Assembly (NCBI RefSeq): GCF_003063265.1
Contig: NZ_NERU01000003.1
Span: forward strand, 186,001-250,000
Source: Limnohabitans sp. WS1
Lineage (GTDB): Bacteria; Pseudomonadota; Gammaproteobacteria; Burkholderiales; Burkholderiaceae_C
Reading direction: 5' to 3'
Length of the DNA stretch: 64,000 nt
Shown here: piece by piece, positions 50,801-60,006 of the stretch
Numbering within the stretch: position 1 is the stretch's first letter
Layout of the letters: each line of letters opens with the position of its first letter
Translations under genes and position numbers: made by a program
The notes under the pieces: generated by a model
Database searches by the model: none
What the model saw: only the letters and a program-made list of their open reading frames with translations
What the model was told of the DNA's origin: nothing

Positions 50801-53800
50801 ATGTTTGTTCACCTGCGCCTTCACTCCGAATTTTCCGTCGTTGACTCGACCTGCCGCATTGATGAAGTCATCAAAAAAGCAGCCCAAGACCGGCAACCGG
50901 CTTTGGCCCTCACCGACCTGAACAACCTGTTTGGCGGGGTCAAGTTCTACAAAGAAGGCCGGGCCAAAGGTGTCAAGCCCATCTTGGGCGCAGAAATCAA
51001 CCTCCAGGGCCTGGGTGGGGACCTGGGGGCCACCAGCCGGGTGGCCTTGCTGGTGCAAAGCCACCAGGGTTACCTGAACATTTGCGAACTGCTGGCCCGG
51101 GCCTGGACCCAGAACGTGGTCAAAAACGTGGCCGTGGTCAAGCTGGTCTGGCTCAAGGAGCTGGCCGAAGGCCTGATTCTCTTGTCGGGTGCACAAGCCG
51201 GCCCCGTGGGCCAAGCCCTGGTGCAAGGCGACAGCGACAAAGCTGCCGACATTGCGCTGCAATTGGCGTCCATTTTTCCGCACCGCTTTTACCTGGAGCT
51301 GCAACGCGCAGGCCGCCCTGAAGACGAGCCCCAAGTGGCTGGTGCCGTGGCGCTGGCCGCACGTTTGGGTTTGCCGGTGGTGGCCACGCACCCGGTGCAG
51401 TTTTTGGCGACCGAGGACTACGAAGCCCACGAAGCGCGGGTGTGCATTTCCGAAGGCGAGATCCTGGCCAACCCGCGTCGGGTGCGGCGGTTCACCCGGG
51501 ATCAGTATTTCAAGTCTGCACAAGAAATGTGTGCGCTGTTTGCCGATGTGCCCAGTGCCATTGCCAACACGCTGGAAATTGCCAAGCGCTGCAACCTGAG
51601 CCTGGTGTTGGGCAAGCCGCAGTTGCCCAACTTTCCGATCCCGCCTGTGAATGGCGTGGTCATGTCGGTGGACGACTATTTCCGCCACGTCTCGTTTGAA
51701 GGACTGGAAGAACGCCTTAAGCACCTTTACCCCGACGAAGCCAAACGCGATGCAGAACGCCCCCGCTATGTGGAGCGGCTGGAGTTTGAGCTGGGCACCA
51801 TTTTGAAGATGGGCTTTCCGGGCTACTTCCTGATCGTGGGTGACTTCATTCAGTGGGCCAAGGCCAACGGCTGCCCTGTGGGGCCAGGCCGTGGCTCGGG
51901 TGCGGGCTCGCTCGTGGCCTACGCGCTCAAGATCACCGACCTGGACCCGCTGCAATACAGCCTGCTGTTTGAGCGCTTTTTGAACCCCGAGCGGGTGTCC
52001 ATGCCCGACTTCGATATCGACTTTTGCCAGGGCAACCGCGACCGCGTCATCGACTATGTGAAGGACAAATACGGGCGTGACGCAGTCAGCCAGATCGCCA
52101 CCTTCGGCACCATGGCCGCGCGTGCGGCGATCCGCGATGTGGGCCGTGTGCTGGACATGAGCTACACCTTTTGTGACGGCATCAGCAAGCTCATTCCCAA
52201 CAAGCCGGGCATGTCGGTCACGCTGCAGTACCCGCCCGCCACGCCCAAAGAAGGCGACAAAAACAACTACGCGATCGCCATGGAGCCTATCCTGGCCGAG
52301 CGCATCGAGCGCGAAGAGGACGTGAAGACCCTGATCGAGCTGGCGCAAAAGCTCGAAGGCATGACCCGCAACATCGGCATGCACGCAGGCGGCGTGTTGA
52401 TCGCGCCGGGCAAGCTGACCGACTTTTGCCCGCTGTACCAGCAGCCCGGCAGCGAATCGGCCGTGAGCCAGTACGACAAGGACGATGTGGAAGCGGCCGG
52501 TCTGGTGAAGTTCGACTTCTTGGGCCTGGCCACGCTCACCATTTTGGAGATCGCCCGCGAGTTCATCATGAAGCGGCACAAAGGCCAGGAGAACTTCGCC
52601 TTTGAAAACATCGCCATCGACGACGCGGCCACCTACAAACTGTTTTCGGACGGCAAGACCGAGGCCGTATTCCAGTTTGAAAGCCGAGGCATGCAGGGCA
52701 TGCTGCGCGACGCCCGCCCCAGTCGCCTGGAAGACCTGATTGCGCTGAACGCGCTGTACCGCCCGGGGCCTATGGACCTGATTCCCAGCTTTGTGGCCCG
52801 CAAGCACGGGCGCGAAGTGGTGGAGTACCCGCACCCGGCGGTGGCCGAGATGCTGAGCGAGACCTACGGCATCATGGTCTACCAAGAGCAGGTGATGCAG
52901 ACCGCGCAGATTCTGGGCGGTTACTCGCTCGGTGGCGCCGATTTGCTGCGCCGCGCCATGGGCAAGAAAAAGGCCGAGGAAATGGCCGAGCACCGCGAGA
53001 AGTTCCGCGCGGGTGCCCTGGCCACCCACGGCATTGCGCAGGACAAGGCCGATGAGGTTTTTGACCTGATGGAGAAGTTCGCGGGCTACGGCTTCAACAA
53101 GTCGCACGCCGCCGCTTATTCTCTGTTGGCCTACCACACGGGTTGGCTCAAGGTGCACTACACCGCCGAGTTCTTCTGCGCCAACATGACGGTGGAAATG
53201 GACGACACCGACAAGCTCAAGGTGCTGCACGAGGATGCGCTCAAGTTCGGCATCCGTTTTGACCCGCCGGACGTGAACCGGGGCACACACCGCTTTGAGC
53301 CGGTGACCGACAAGATCATCCGCTACGGCCTGGGGGCCATCAAGGGCACGGGCCAACAAGCCATCGAGGCGATCGTCGCCGCCCGCACCGAAGGCGGTCC
53401 GTTCACCAGTCTGTTTGACTTTGCCGTGCGCGTGGACCGCACCCGCATCAACAAACGCACGGTGGACGCGCTCATCAAAGCGGGTGCTTTTGACTCGCTG
53501 CACATGAACCGTGCGGCCCTGTCGGCCAGCATCGACAAAGCCTTTGAGTTTGCTGCAGCCACCGTGGCCAATGCCAACCAAGGTGGTTTGTTTGACATGC
53601 TGGGCGACGACTCCCATGGCTCCAGCACACAAGAGCCCGAGCTGGTCGAGGTCATGCCCTGGGGCATCAAGGAGCGCCTGCTGCTGGAAAAAACCGCTGT
53701 GGGCTTTTTCTTGTCCGGCCATTTGTTCGATGCGGTGGAGCGCGAGGTGCGCCAGTTTGCCCGCCGCAAGATCGACGAACTGATCGACAGCCGAGAACCC

Positions 53801-54328
53801 CAGCTGATGGCGGGCATCGTGAGCGATTTGCGCATCATCAACGGACAGCGCGGCAAGGTGGCGATTTTCAAGCTTGACGACAAATCGGGTGTGATGGAAG
53901 CCACTGCCGACGAGTCCTTGATCAATTCCGCCAAGCATTTGCTCAAAGACGACGAGTTGATCGTGGTCACCGCCAAAATGCAGGCTGACCGTTTTTCGGG
54001 GGGCTTTCGGCTCAAAGTCGAGCAGATCATGGACTTGGGCGCAGCACGTTGCCGCTATGGCAAGTACCTGCGTGTGGTGGTCAATGGCCGAGCGCCCGAC
54101 ATTGCCCGATTGGTCAAAGAGTTTCCCGCCCAACGCGAGCAAACCGAGCAGGGCGACTTGGTGCGCGGCCTGCCTGTGCGACTGGTGCTGGAGCGCCGCA
54201 AAGATGAACTGGCCGCCCGGGCTGAGCTGGCGCTGGGCGAAGCTGCCAAATTTTTCCCCACCGATGCGGCCTTGGCCAGTTGGATGGCGCAAGCCGATCA
54301 AGGGCAGGCGCAGATCGTTTACGACTGA
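50801..54328 (+). CDS. dnaE: DNA polymerase III alpha subunit
   Basis: The 1175-residue replicative C-family polymerase. The N-terminal PHP domain starts FVHLRLHSEFSVVDSTCRID. The catalytic Asp pair is in MPDFDIDFCQGNRDRV (about residues 402 and 404) and the third Asp in LVKFDFLGLATLTIL (about 570). The helix-hairpin-helix and OB-fold regions follow, and the C-terminus ends in the tau-binding area. PHP metal ligands may be intact but were not checked. The start MFVHLRLHSEF at 50801 drops 14 unconserved residues. Confidence 0.97.
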   Translation: MFVHLRLHSEFSVVDSTCRIDEVIKKAAQDRQPALALTDLNNLFGGVKFYKEGRAKGVKPILGAEINLQGLGGDLGATSRVALLVQSHQGYLNICELLARAWTQNVVKNVAVVKLVWLKELAEGLILLSGAQAGPVGQALVQGDSDKAADIALQLASIFPHRFYLELQRAGRPEDEPQVAGAVALAARLGLPVVATHPVQFLATEDYEAHEARVCISEGEILANPRRVRRFTRDQYFKSAQEMCALFADVPSAIANTLEIAKRCNLSLVLGKPQLPNFPIPPVNGVVMSVDDYFRHVSFEGLEERLKHLYPDEAKRDAERPRYVERLEFELGTILKMGFPGYFLIVGDFIQWAKANGCPVGPGRGSGAGSLVAYALKITDLDPLQYSLLFERFLNPERVSMPDFDIDFCQGNRDRVIDYVKDKYGRDAVSQIATFGTMAARAAIRDVGRVLDMSYTFCDGISKLIPNKPGMSVTLQYPPATPKEGDKNNYAIAMEPILAERIEREEDVKTLIELAQKLEGMTRNIGMHAGGVLIAPGKLTDFCPLYQQPGSESAVSQYDKDDVEAAGLVKFDFLGLATLTILEIAREFIMKRHKGQENFAFENIAIDDAATYKLFSDGKTEAVFQFESRGMQGMLRDARPSRLEDLIALNALYRPGPMDLIPSFVARKHGREVVEYPHPAVAEMLSETYGIMVYQEQVMQTAQILGGYSLGGADLLRRAMGKKKAEEMAEHREKFRAGALATHGIAQDKADEVFDLMEKFAGYGFNKSHAAAYSLLAYHTGWLKVHYTAEFFCANMTVEMDDTDKLKVLHEDALKFGIRFDPPDVNRGTHRFEPVTDKIIRYGLGAIKGTGQQAIEAIVAARTEGGPFTSLFDFAVRVDRTRINKRTVDALIKAGAFDSLHMNRAALSASIDKAFEFAAATVANANQGGLFDMLGDDSHGSSTQEPELVEVMPWGIKERLLLEKTAVGFFLSGHLFDAVEREVRQFARRKIDELIDSREPQLMAGIVSDLRIINGQRGKVAIFKLDDKSGVMEATADESLINSAKHLLKDDELIVVTAKMQADRFSGGFRLKVEQIMDLGAARCRYGKYLRVVVNGRAPDIARLVKEFPAQREQTEQGDLVRGLPVRLVLERRKDELAARAELALGEAAKFFPTDAALASWMAQADQGQAQIVYD

Positions 54329-54418
54329 AAGAGCGGCGCAGTCCAAGACTGCCCTGTTTGCTGCAATGTGGACGCCAGCGATGGGGAAGGCGTCATGCGA
54401 AAACCTTGGACAGGGCGT

Positions 54419-55039
54419 TCAGCGGGGTGCTGAGGGTCTGCCCTGAGTACCTGTGGGTGCACTGCCTTGACCCATCGAGGTATTGGGAGGGGCGTTCACC
54501 ATGTTGCTGCCGGCTGGGTTAGCATTGCTGTTGGTGTTGCCCAGTTTGTTCGTGTTTTGGTTCAGGGTGGTGTTGCCCGAAATGTTGCCGTAGTTCGCGC
54601 TGCCTGAAATCACGCCATTGTTGACCATGGGTTGAACAACAGGGGCTCGGGCAGCGGGGTTGGTTAAGGTGACCGTGCCGCTTTGCCCTTCCTTGCCCAC
54701 GGATTCGTAAAGACGGCCCATCAACTCAGGGTTGCCCAAGATGCTGGCTTCAATGGCCCCCTCCAAAATGGCGGAGATTTCAAGGGTCAAAGAGCTGCCC
54801 AGCCAATTGGGGCTGTTGGCCTGAATAGAGGACAGTTGGACTTTGGTGCAGAGGGGGGTGTTTTGCTGCAGCCACTTTTCAGCCCGCTCGGCCCTCAGCT
54901 CGGGATGGTGGGTTTTCAGAGCCAGGGACTTGAATTGGGCCACAAAACACCCACTGCTGGGTTTGCCTTGCGCCAACGTGGGGTGGGTCCACAGAACAAG
55001 CCCGGCGGTCACGAAGCCGATACCCGCAATTTTCAACAT
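54419..55039 (-). CDS. Secreted protein of unknown function with Asn/Gly-rich C-terminus
   Basis: A 206-residue exported protein. It has a signal peptide (MLKIAGIGFVTAGLVLWTHP, cleavage after TLAQ). The mature N-terminal half is ordered, with two Cys (SGCFVAQF and PLCTKVQL) that could form a disulfide. The C-terminal half is low-complexity, with Asn-Gly/Ser/Thr repeats (VISGSANYGNISGNTTLNQN). It is downstream of tolA on the same strand, about 190 bp away, where tolB normally would be, but it is unrelated to TolB. No family assigned. Confidence 0.65.
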   Translation of the reverse strand: MLKIAGIGFVTAGLVLWTHPTLAQGKPSSGCFVAQFKSLALKTHHPELRAERAEKWLQQNTPLCTKVQLSSIQANSPNWLGSSLTLEISAILEGAIEASILGNPELMGRLYESVGKEGQSGTVTLTNPAARAPVVQPMVNNGVISGSANYGNISGNTTLNQNTNKLGNTNSNANPAGSNMVNAPPNTSMGQGSAPTGTQGRPSAPR

Positions 55040-55226
55040 GGTGTTTGTCCCGGAACGCTGTGGATCGGACCCATCAGCAGGCCCGAGAATGAAATGACTT
55101 GTAGTGGGTATCGGCAGATCTTGCCCAAGCTTGAGACCATCGGCCCACCTTGGTGGACAAGATGGGTGACGCAAAAATGCCCGAAAAGTGGTCAAGGTTG
55201 TCCAGGACGGACGCACCCTTTGGGCG

Positions 55227-56183
55227 TCAATCCAGTGGCCGGAACCCCAGCACGATCAAAGGCGGCACCCGGCCATCGGTGTCCTTGGGAAGAATTTCGG
55301 TTTTGTCGATGGCCCGCAGTACGGCATCGTCCCAGGCTTTGTTGCCGCTGGACTGCACGATGCGGCGGCTCAAGATGGTGCCGTCTGGGTTGACTTTGAC
55401 TTCGACTTCGGCACGGGGATTGCCGATGGCTTCACCGGGGTAGGTGATGTTGGGCTTGATGCGCCCGACCAAGCGACCGGCATAACTGGCCGAGGGGCCC
55501 GATGATTTGAGTGCGCTGCCTGTGGCGTTGGCACCCCCTGAGGCTCCCGCCATGCCTTGCATGCGTTGCAGGTTCTCTTTGCGCATGGCCTCTGCTCGTG
55601 CCTCATCGGCCTTGTCTTGAGCGGCTTTTTCAGCCATCTTTTGGGCTTGTTCTTGCTTGCGCTTTTTTTGTTCGGCGTCGGCTTTTTCTTCGGCTTTTTT
55701 CCGGTCGCGCTCTTCGAGGGCTTTTTTCTCTTTGGCCGCTTTGTCTTTGGCGGCTTTCTCCTGCGCCTCTTTTTCCTGTTTTTCGCGGTCTTTGCGAAGT
55801 TGTTCGGCTTTGAGTTTTTCAGCCTCTTTCTTCTTTTCCAGCTGTTTTTTCTTCTCGATGGCGATTTGCGCATCGCGGCGCTCCAATTCGGGGTCGGGCG
55901 CTGGCGGGGGTGGTGGGGTGGGTTTGGCGGGTCGTTGTGGCTCAGGTTCAGGTGGGGTGGGCGTTGGCTCTTGCAGTCGAGGCGCTGCTGCCTGAGGCAG
56001 GGCCGACCACAATTCGGCCTCGGCCTGCACCGTGTGCGTTTGTGTTTTCCATGCGGTGGCCAAGCCCAGGGCCAGAAACAGCGCCCCATGCGCCAAACCT
56101 GCAATCCACCAAGCGCGTTGCTGCCCAGGCGGCGGCGGGGGCGCAAACTCCAGATGCGGGACAGGCTTGGCGTTCACTGGCAA
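55227..56183 (-). CDS. tolA: Cell-envelope protein TolA
   Basis: A 318-residue Tol-Pal component that spans the periplasm to couple TolQR energy to outer-membrane Pal. One transmembrane helix is near the N-terminus (WWIAGLAHGALFLALGLATAW). A Pro-rich stretch (about 65-95) is followed by a long Lys/Glu/Ala coiled-coil helix (about 100-210, many KKKxxE repeats). The C-terminal globular domain (about 230-318) begins SYAGRLVGRIKPNITYPG and ends VLGFRPLD. It follows tolR by five bases. TolB and Pal are not downstream. Confidence 0.92.
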   Translation of the reverse strand: MPVNAKPVPHLEFAPPPPPGQQRAWWIAGLAHGALFLALGLATAWKTQTHTVQAEAELWSALPQAAAPRLQEPTPTPPEPEPQRPAKPTPPPPPAPDPELERRDAQIAIEKKKQLEKKKEAEKLKAEQLRKDREKQEKEAQEKAAKDKAAKEKKALEERDRKKAEEKADAEQKKRKQEQAQKMAEKAAQDKADEARAEAMRKENLQRMQGMAGASGGANATGSALKSSGPSASYAGRLVGRIKPNITYPGEAIGNPRAEVEVKVNPDGTILSRRIVQSSGNKAWDDAVLRAIDKTEILPKDTDGRVPPLIVLGFRPLD

Positions 56184-56188
56184 ATCTC

Positions 56189-56608
56189 TCAGGGCACCAG
56201 TTGGACCGACAGCCCAACGCGGGCAATGCCAGCGCGTTGCAAGCTGTCCATCACTTTGACCACGGTTTCGTATTTCACGTTCCGGTCTGCGCTGATGACA
56301 ACGGCTGTGTTGTTGTGTTCACCCACGCGCTGCTTGACCTTGCTGGCCACGTTGCTCAAAGTGGCCGTGTCGGTCTTGCCCTCGTTTGACAAGCTCAGCT
56401 GTTCGTCTTTTTGAATGACGATTTGAATGACTTTGTCCGGTTGCTTGGCGGCTTTGCCCACACTGGGCAGGTCCACCACGCTGGGCGTGATCATGGGTGC
56501 GGTCACCATGAAGATGATCAGCAGGACCAACATCACATCGATGAAAGGCACCATGTTGATTTCAGCGATGGTGCGTCGACCGCGACCTCGGGATGACGTG
56601 GCAGGCAT
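56189..56608 (-). CDS. tolR: Tol-Pal proton channel subunit TolR
   Basis: A 139-residue ExbD/TolR protein. Its single transmembrane helix, with the proton-channel Asp, is NMVPFIDVMLVLLIIFMVTAP (Asp about residue 24; residues split here). A periplasmic C-terminal domain (about 45-139) follows, containing VVISADRNVKYETVVKVMD. With TolQ it forms the proton-driven motor. Confidence 0.94.
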   Translation of the reverse strand: MPATSSRGRGRRTIAEINMVPFIDVMLVLLIIFMVTAPMITPSVVDLPSVGKAAKQPDKVIQIVIQKDEQLSLSNEGKTDTATLSNVASKVKQRVGEHNNTAVVISADRNVKYETVVKVMDSLQRAGIARVGLSVQLVP

Positions 56609-56620
56609 GCGCGGTCCCCT

Positions 56621-57325
56621 TCAGTGGCCAGAGGCTGACTGGCCTGTGCCTGCCCCACCCAGGCTGCGTTGCAGGATGTTGGAGAACTCTTCGATGAAGG
56701 TTTCGAGCTTGATGGCGATGCGGTCGACATCGTGTGAAAAGCGGTTGTAGGCCAGCACCGCCGGGATGGCGGCAAACAAACCAATGGCGGTGGCCACCAA
56801 AGCCTCGGCAATGCCGGGGGCCACGGTGGCCAAGGTCACCTGTTGCAAGCTGGCCAAGCCGGTGAAGGCGTGCATGATGCCCCACACTGTGCCAAACAGA
56901 CCGACATAAGGCGAGATTGAACCGACCGAAGCCAAAAAGGCCAGTTGAGATTCGGCCACGTCCATTTCGCGCTGAAAGCTCGCTCGCATGGCTCGGCGTG
57001 CACCGTCGAGCAAAGTGCCGGTATCACTGATGCGGCGTTCGCGCAGTTTTTGGTATTCGCGCATGCCACTGGCAAAGATGCGTTCCATGGGGCCGGACAC
57101 TTTGGCGTTTTGGCTGGCCGCATTGAACAGTTCGTTGAGGCTGGTGCCCGACCAGAAAATGCGTTCGAATTCTTCGTTCAGGTTTTTGATGCGCTTGATG
57201 GCGGACAACTTGCGCACGATGGCAGCCCAGCTGGCCACCGAGATGCCGAGCAAAATGAGCACCACCAACTGCACAACAAAACTCGCATTCAGCAGCAGCG
57301 AGACGATGGACATGTCTTGGTTCAT
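56621..57325 (-). CDS. tolQ: Tol-Pal proton channel subunit TolQ
   Basis: A 234-residue three-helix membrane protein of the ExbB/TolQ/MotA family. Helix 1 is [20 protein letters not shown] near residue 15. Helices 2 and 3 are [20 protein letters not shown] and [19 protein letters not shown], with the conserved GTVWGI and [12 protein letters not shown] motifs. Its ATG overlaps the end of ybgC as ATGA. Confidence 0.95.
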   Translation of the reverse strand: MNQDMSIVSLLLNASFVVQLVVLILLGISVASWAAIVRKLSAIKRIKNLNEEFERIFWSGTSLNELFNAASQNAKVSGPMERIFASGMREYQKLRERRISDTGTLLDGARRAMRASFQREMDVAESQLAFLASVGSISPYVGLFGTVWGIMHAFTGLASLQQVTLATVAPGIAEALVATAIGLFAAIPAVLAYNRFSHDVDRIAIKLETFIEEFSNILQRSLGGAGTGQSASGH

Positions 57326-57762
57326 TTCAGGGCTTCCAGAACAGGGGCCGGGATGCGGCCGGGTTTCAAGGTGGTGCTGTCGACCCAGCCCAGGCGAATC
57401 GTGCCTTTGGCCAGGAGTTGCTTGTTGCTTGGGTTTGGATCTGCGGTGCGCAGATAGGCACGCTGGGCAATGGTCAGGCTGGCTTTTCCGCCTGTTTGCA
57501 GCTCGGCGGTCACGACCAGGGTGTCGTCCAGGCGAGCGGGGGAGTGGTATTTGACGGCGGTTTCACTCACGACAAACATGCCGCCCGATTGGTCGCGCAG
57601 CACTTGCTGGCCAAAGCCCAGGGCGCGCAGCCATTCGGTACGGGCACGCTCAAAAAACTTGAGGTAGTTGGCATAAAACACGATGCCGCCCGCGTCGGTG
57701 TCTTCCCAATAGATGCGGATGGGGTGTTCAAACACGCTGGGTTTATCGCTGGTGCTGTTCAT
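57322..57762 (-). CDS. ybgC: Tol-Pal-associated acyl-CoA thioesterase YbgC
   Basis: A 146-residue hot-dog fold thioesterase. The catalytic region is IRIYWEDTDAGGIVFYANYLKFFERARTEW (Asp about residue 22), shown split here as EDTDAGGIVFYANYLKF. It hydrolyses acyl-CoA or acyl-ACP and is commonly the first gene of tol operons. Its start overlaps the aminotransferase stop, and its stop overlaps tolQ, both as ATGA. The longer upstream frame overlaps the aminotransferase gene. Confidence 0.93.
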   Translation of the reverse strand: MNSTSDKPSVFEHPIRIYWEDTDAGGIVFYANYLKFFERARTEWLRALGFGQQVLRDQSGGMFVVSETAVKYHSPARLDDTLVVTAELQTGGKASLTIAQRAYLRTADPNPSNKQLLAKGTIRLGWVDSTTLKPGRIPAPVLEALK

Positions 57763-58946
57763 GGCTGCAACCAGGCTTTGAGGCGAGCGATCGCGGTCTG
57801 CAATTCGGCCATCGAGTTGGCGGTGGAAAAGCGGACAAAGCGCGCGGTTTGGTCGGTGCCAAAGTCGCGTCCCGGCGTGATGGCCACATGGGCGTGTTCC
57901 AGAGCGGCAAAGGCGAAGTCCCAACTGTCTTTGAGGCCCAGCTTTTGGCAGGCGGCGCTGCAGTCGGCCCAGGCGTAAAACGCGCCATCGGGGGCCACAG
58001 GCACGGTCAGGCCCAAATCGTTCAGGGCCGGAATGAAGTAGTCACGACGCGCTTTGAACTCGGCACGGCGGCGTTCGTATTCGGCGAGGCTGTCGGGCTC
58101 AAAGCAGGCCAAGGCCGCCTGTTGCGCCACGGTGCTGGCGCAAATGAAGAGGTTTTGCGCCAGGCGCTCGAGCACGGGCGTGAGTTGCTCAGGCACCACC
58201 AGCCAGCCTAAGCGCCAGCCGGTCATGTTGAAGTATTTGCTGAAGCTATTGATGCTGATGACATCGTCGCCCAGGGCCAGGGCGCTTTGGCCGAACTGGT
58301 CGTCGTGGCTCAGGCCCAGGTAAATCTCGTCGATCAGGGTGACGCCGCCGTGGCTGCGCACCACATCGATGATGCGGGCCAGCTCGGCCGGGTCAATCGA
58401 CGTACCGGTGGGGTTGGAGGGCGAGGCCAGCAAAACGCCACGGGTGTTGGGGCCCCAAGCGGCGGCCACTTTGGCGGCGCTCAATTGAAAGCGTTCTTCG
58501 GCCGTGGTGGGCAGCAAGACTGCGGTGCCCTCTGCTGCGCTCACAAAGTGGCGGTTGCAGGGGTAGCTCGGGTCGGGCATGAGGATTTCATCGCCCCGGT
58601 CTATCAGAGCCAGGCAGGCCAGTTGCAAAGCCGCCGATGCGCCCGCAGTGACCACGATGCGGCTGGCGGGCACTTGCACGCCAAAGCGCTGCGTGTACCA
58701 GCCGCTGATGGCTTGGCGCAGGGCGTCCAAGCCCAGCGCTGGGGTGTATTGGGTTTGGCCGGAGGCGACGACTGCTTGTGCTGCGGCTTGCACGCGGGGC
58801 GGGGCGGTGAAGTCGGGCTCGCCAATGTTCAGAAACACCACGGGCCGGTCGGTGTGCGCGACCTCGCGGGCTTTTTGTGAGGCGGCCTTGGCCACTTCCA
58901 TGACCCAAAAGGGCTCGATCCGCTCGGCTCGCTCGGAGATGCGCAT
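57759..58946 (-). CDS. PLP-dependent aminotransferase (AspC/AlaA-like)
   Basis: A 395-residue fold-type I aminotransferase. The N-terminal FLNIGEPDFTAPP and VVTAGASAALQLACL precede the cofactor motif SPSNPTGTSIDP (Asn about residue 178). Asp for the PLP ring nitrogen is in VTLIDEIYLGL, and the Schiff-base Lys is in NSFSKYFNMTGWRLGW (about 243). It sits between nusB and ybgC in one operon, with 24 bp and an ATGA overlap as junctions. Substrate specificity is not clear; the aspartate/alanine group is likely. Confidence 0.88.
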   Translation of the reverse strand: MRISERAERIEPFWVMEVAKAASQKAREVAHTDRPVVFLNIGEPDFTAPPRVQAAAQAVVASGQTQYTPALGLDALRQAISGWYTQRFGVQVPASRIVVTAGASAALQLACLALIDRGDEILMPDPSYPCNRHFVSAAEGTAVLLPTTAEERFQLSAAKVAAAWGPNTRGVLLASPSNPTGTSIDPAELARIIDVVRSHGGVTLIDEIYLGLSHDDQFGQSALALGDDVISINSFSKYFNMTGWRLGWLVVPEQLTPVLERLAQNLFICASTVAQQAALACFEPDSLAEYERRRAEFKARRDYFIPALNDLGLTVPVAPDGAFYAWADCSAACQKLGLKDSWDFAFAALEHAHVAITPGRDFGTDQTARFVRFSTANSMAELQTAIARLKAWLQP

Positions 58947-58970
58947 GGTGTCTGGACTCTGGTGGCGGGG

Positions 58971-59498
58971 TTATTTGGCGCGGCCGGATTGGCGATCTGC
59001 TTGCACTTCGGCGCTGCGCAGTTCAGGGGCTAATCCGTTCAGCACGGCGTTCACGTATTTGTGCCCGTCGGTGCCGCCAAAGTCCTTGGCCAGCTCGATG
59101 CATTCGTTGAGCACCACGCGCCAGGGCACGTCCAGGCAGTGCTGCATTTCGTACACGCCAATCCACATGATGGCCCGCTCAACGGGCGAGATTTCGGCAA
59201 AGCTGCGGTCCAGCTTGGGCGCGATCAGGGCGTCCAGGGCCTGGGCTTGTTCCACACAACCATAGAGCAGGGCGTCGTAATGGGCCGAGTCGGCTTTGTG
59301 AAAGCCCGAGAGGTCGCGTGTGAAGACATCGATGTCGGCCGCTTCGTTGCGCCCCACCAGGTGCTGGTAAAGCGCCTGCAAGGCGAATTCGCGTGAGCGG
59401 CTGCGGGCGGGCTTGGCCGAGGATTTGCGAGTGCCAGCTGCTGGAGCTGGCTTTGGGTCTGCGTCTGTGGTGCCCGGTGTGGGGGTGGCTTCGGTCAT
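58971..59498 (-). CDS. nusB: Transcription antitermination factor NusB
   Basis: A 175-residue all-helical RNA-binding factor that with NusE (S10) binds boxA of rRNA operons. An extended, disordered N-terminus (about residues 1-35, rich in Pro, Ala and Thr) precedes the NusB fold: [34 protein letters not shown], and [19 protein letters not shown] with [13 protein letters not shown]. The tail after about 160 is polar. The ATG at 59498 shares one base with the ribH stop (TGATG), so coupling sets the start over a TTG one codon upstream. Confidence 0.94.
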   Translation of the reverse strand: MTEATPTPGTTDADPKPAPAAGTRKSSAKPARSRSREFALQALYQHLVGRNEAADIDVFTRDLSGFHKADSAHYDALLYGCVEQAQALDALIAPKLDRSFAEISPVERAIMWIGVYEMQHCLDVPWRVVLNECIELAKDFGGTDGHKYVNAVLNGLAPELRSAEVQADRQSGRAK

Positions 59499-60004
59499 CA
59501 AGCTTGCTCTTCGTCGTCAAAATCATCGGCCAGCTCGGCCATGTCGGCGGCCAGGTCGTCCATGATGCAGGCCATCTCGACCGCCACGCGGGCCGCGTCG
59601 CGGCCTTTTTCGGTTTGGCGCACGATGGCTTGTTCCAGGTTTTCGGTGGTCAAAATCGCGTTGGCAATCGGCAGGTTGTAGTCGAGCGCCACGCGGCTCA
59701 CGCCCGCACCGGATTCGTTGGCCACCAGCTCAAAGTGGTAGGTCTCGCCACGGATGATGCAGCCCAGCGCAATCAGCGCGTCGTATTCGGCCCGCTCGGC
59801 CATGGCCTGCAAGGCCACGGGCACTTCCAAAGCGCCAGGCACCATGACGTGGTCGATGCTGGTCACGCCCAAGGCTTCGAGTTCTTCGATGCAGGCTTTG
59901 GCCAGGGCGTTGGTGATGTCTTCGTTGAAGCGGGCTTGCACGATGCCGATGTGCAGAAATTGGCCGTCGAGTTCTTCGGCCTGGCCTTTGTTGGCTTCGA
60001 GCAT
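59498..60004 (-). CDS. ribH: 6,7-dimethyl-8-ribityllumazine synthase
   Basis: A 168-residue lumazine synthase catalysing the penultimate step of riboflavin synthesis. It starts with a short extension, then [18 protein letters not shown]. The substrate-binding segments are [16 protein letters not shown] and [19 protein letters not shown] (catalytic His in TYHFE). The C-terminus has an acidic tail ([10 protein letters not shown]). It is between ribB (hybrid) and nusB in the rib-nusB-tol operon. Confidence 0.96.
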   Translation of the reverse strand: MLEANKGQAEELDGQFLHIGIVQARFNEDITNALAKACIEELEALGVTSIDHVMVPGALEVPVALQAMAERAEYDALIALGCIIRGETYHFELVANESGAGVSRVALDYNLPIANAILTTENLEQAIVRQTEKGRDAARVAVEMACIMDDLAADMAELADDFDDEEQA

Positions 60005-60006
60005 GG

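Noticed and set aside
50612..54346. Long open frame of 1244 codons on the minus strand opposite dnaE
   Set aside because: It mirrors dnaE, is rich in His, Arg and Gly as expected of the antisense of a high-GC gene, has no motif or ribosome-binding site, and dnaE is certain.
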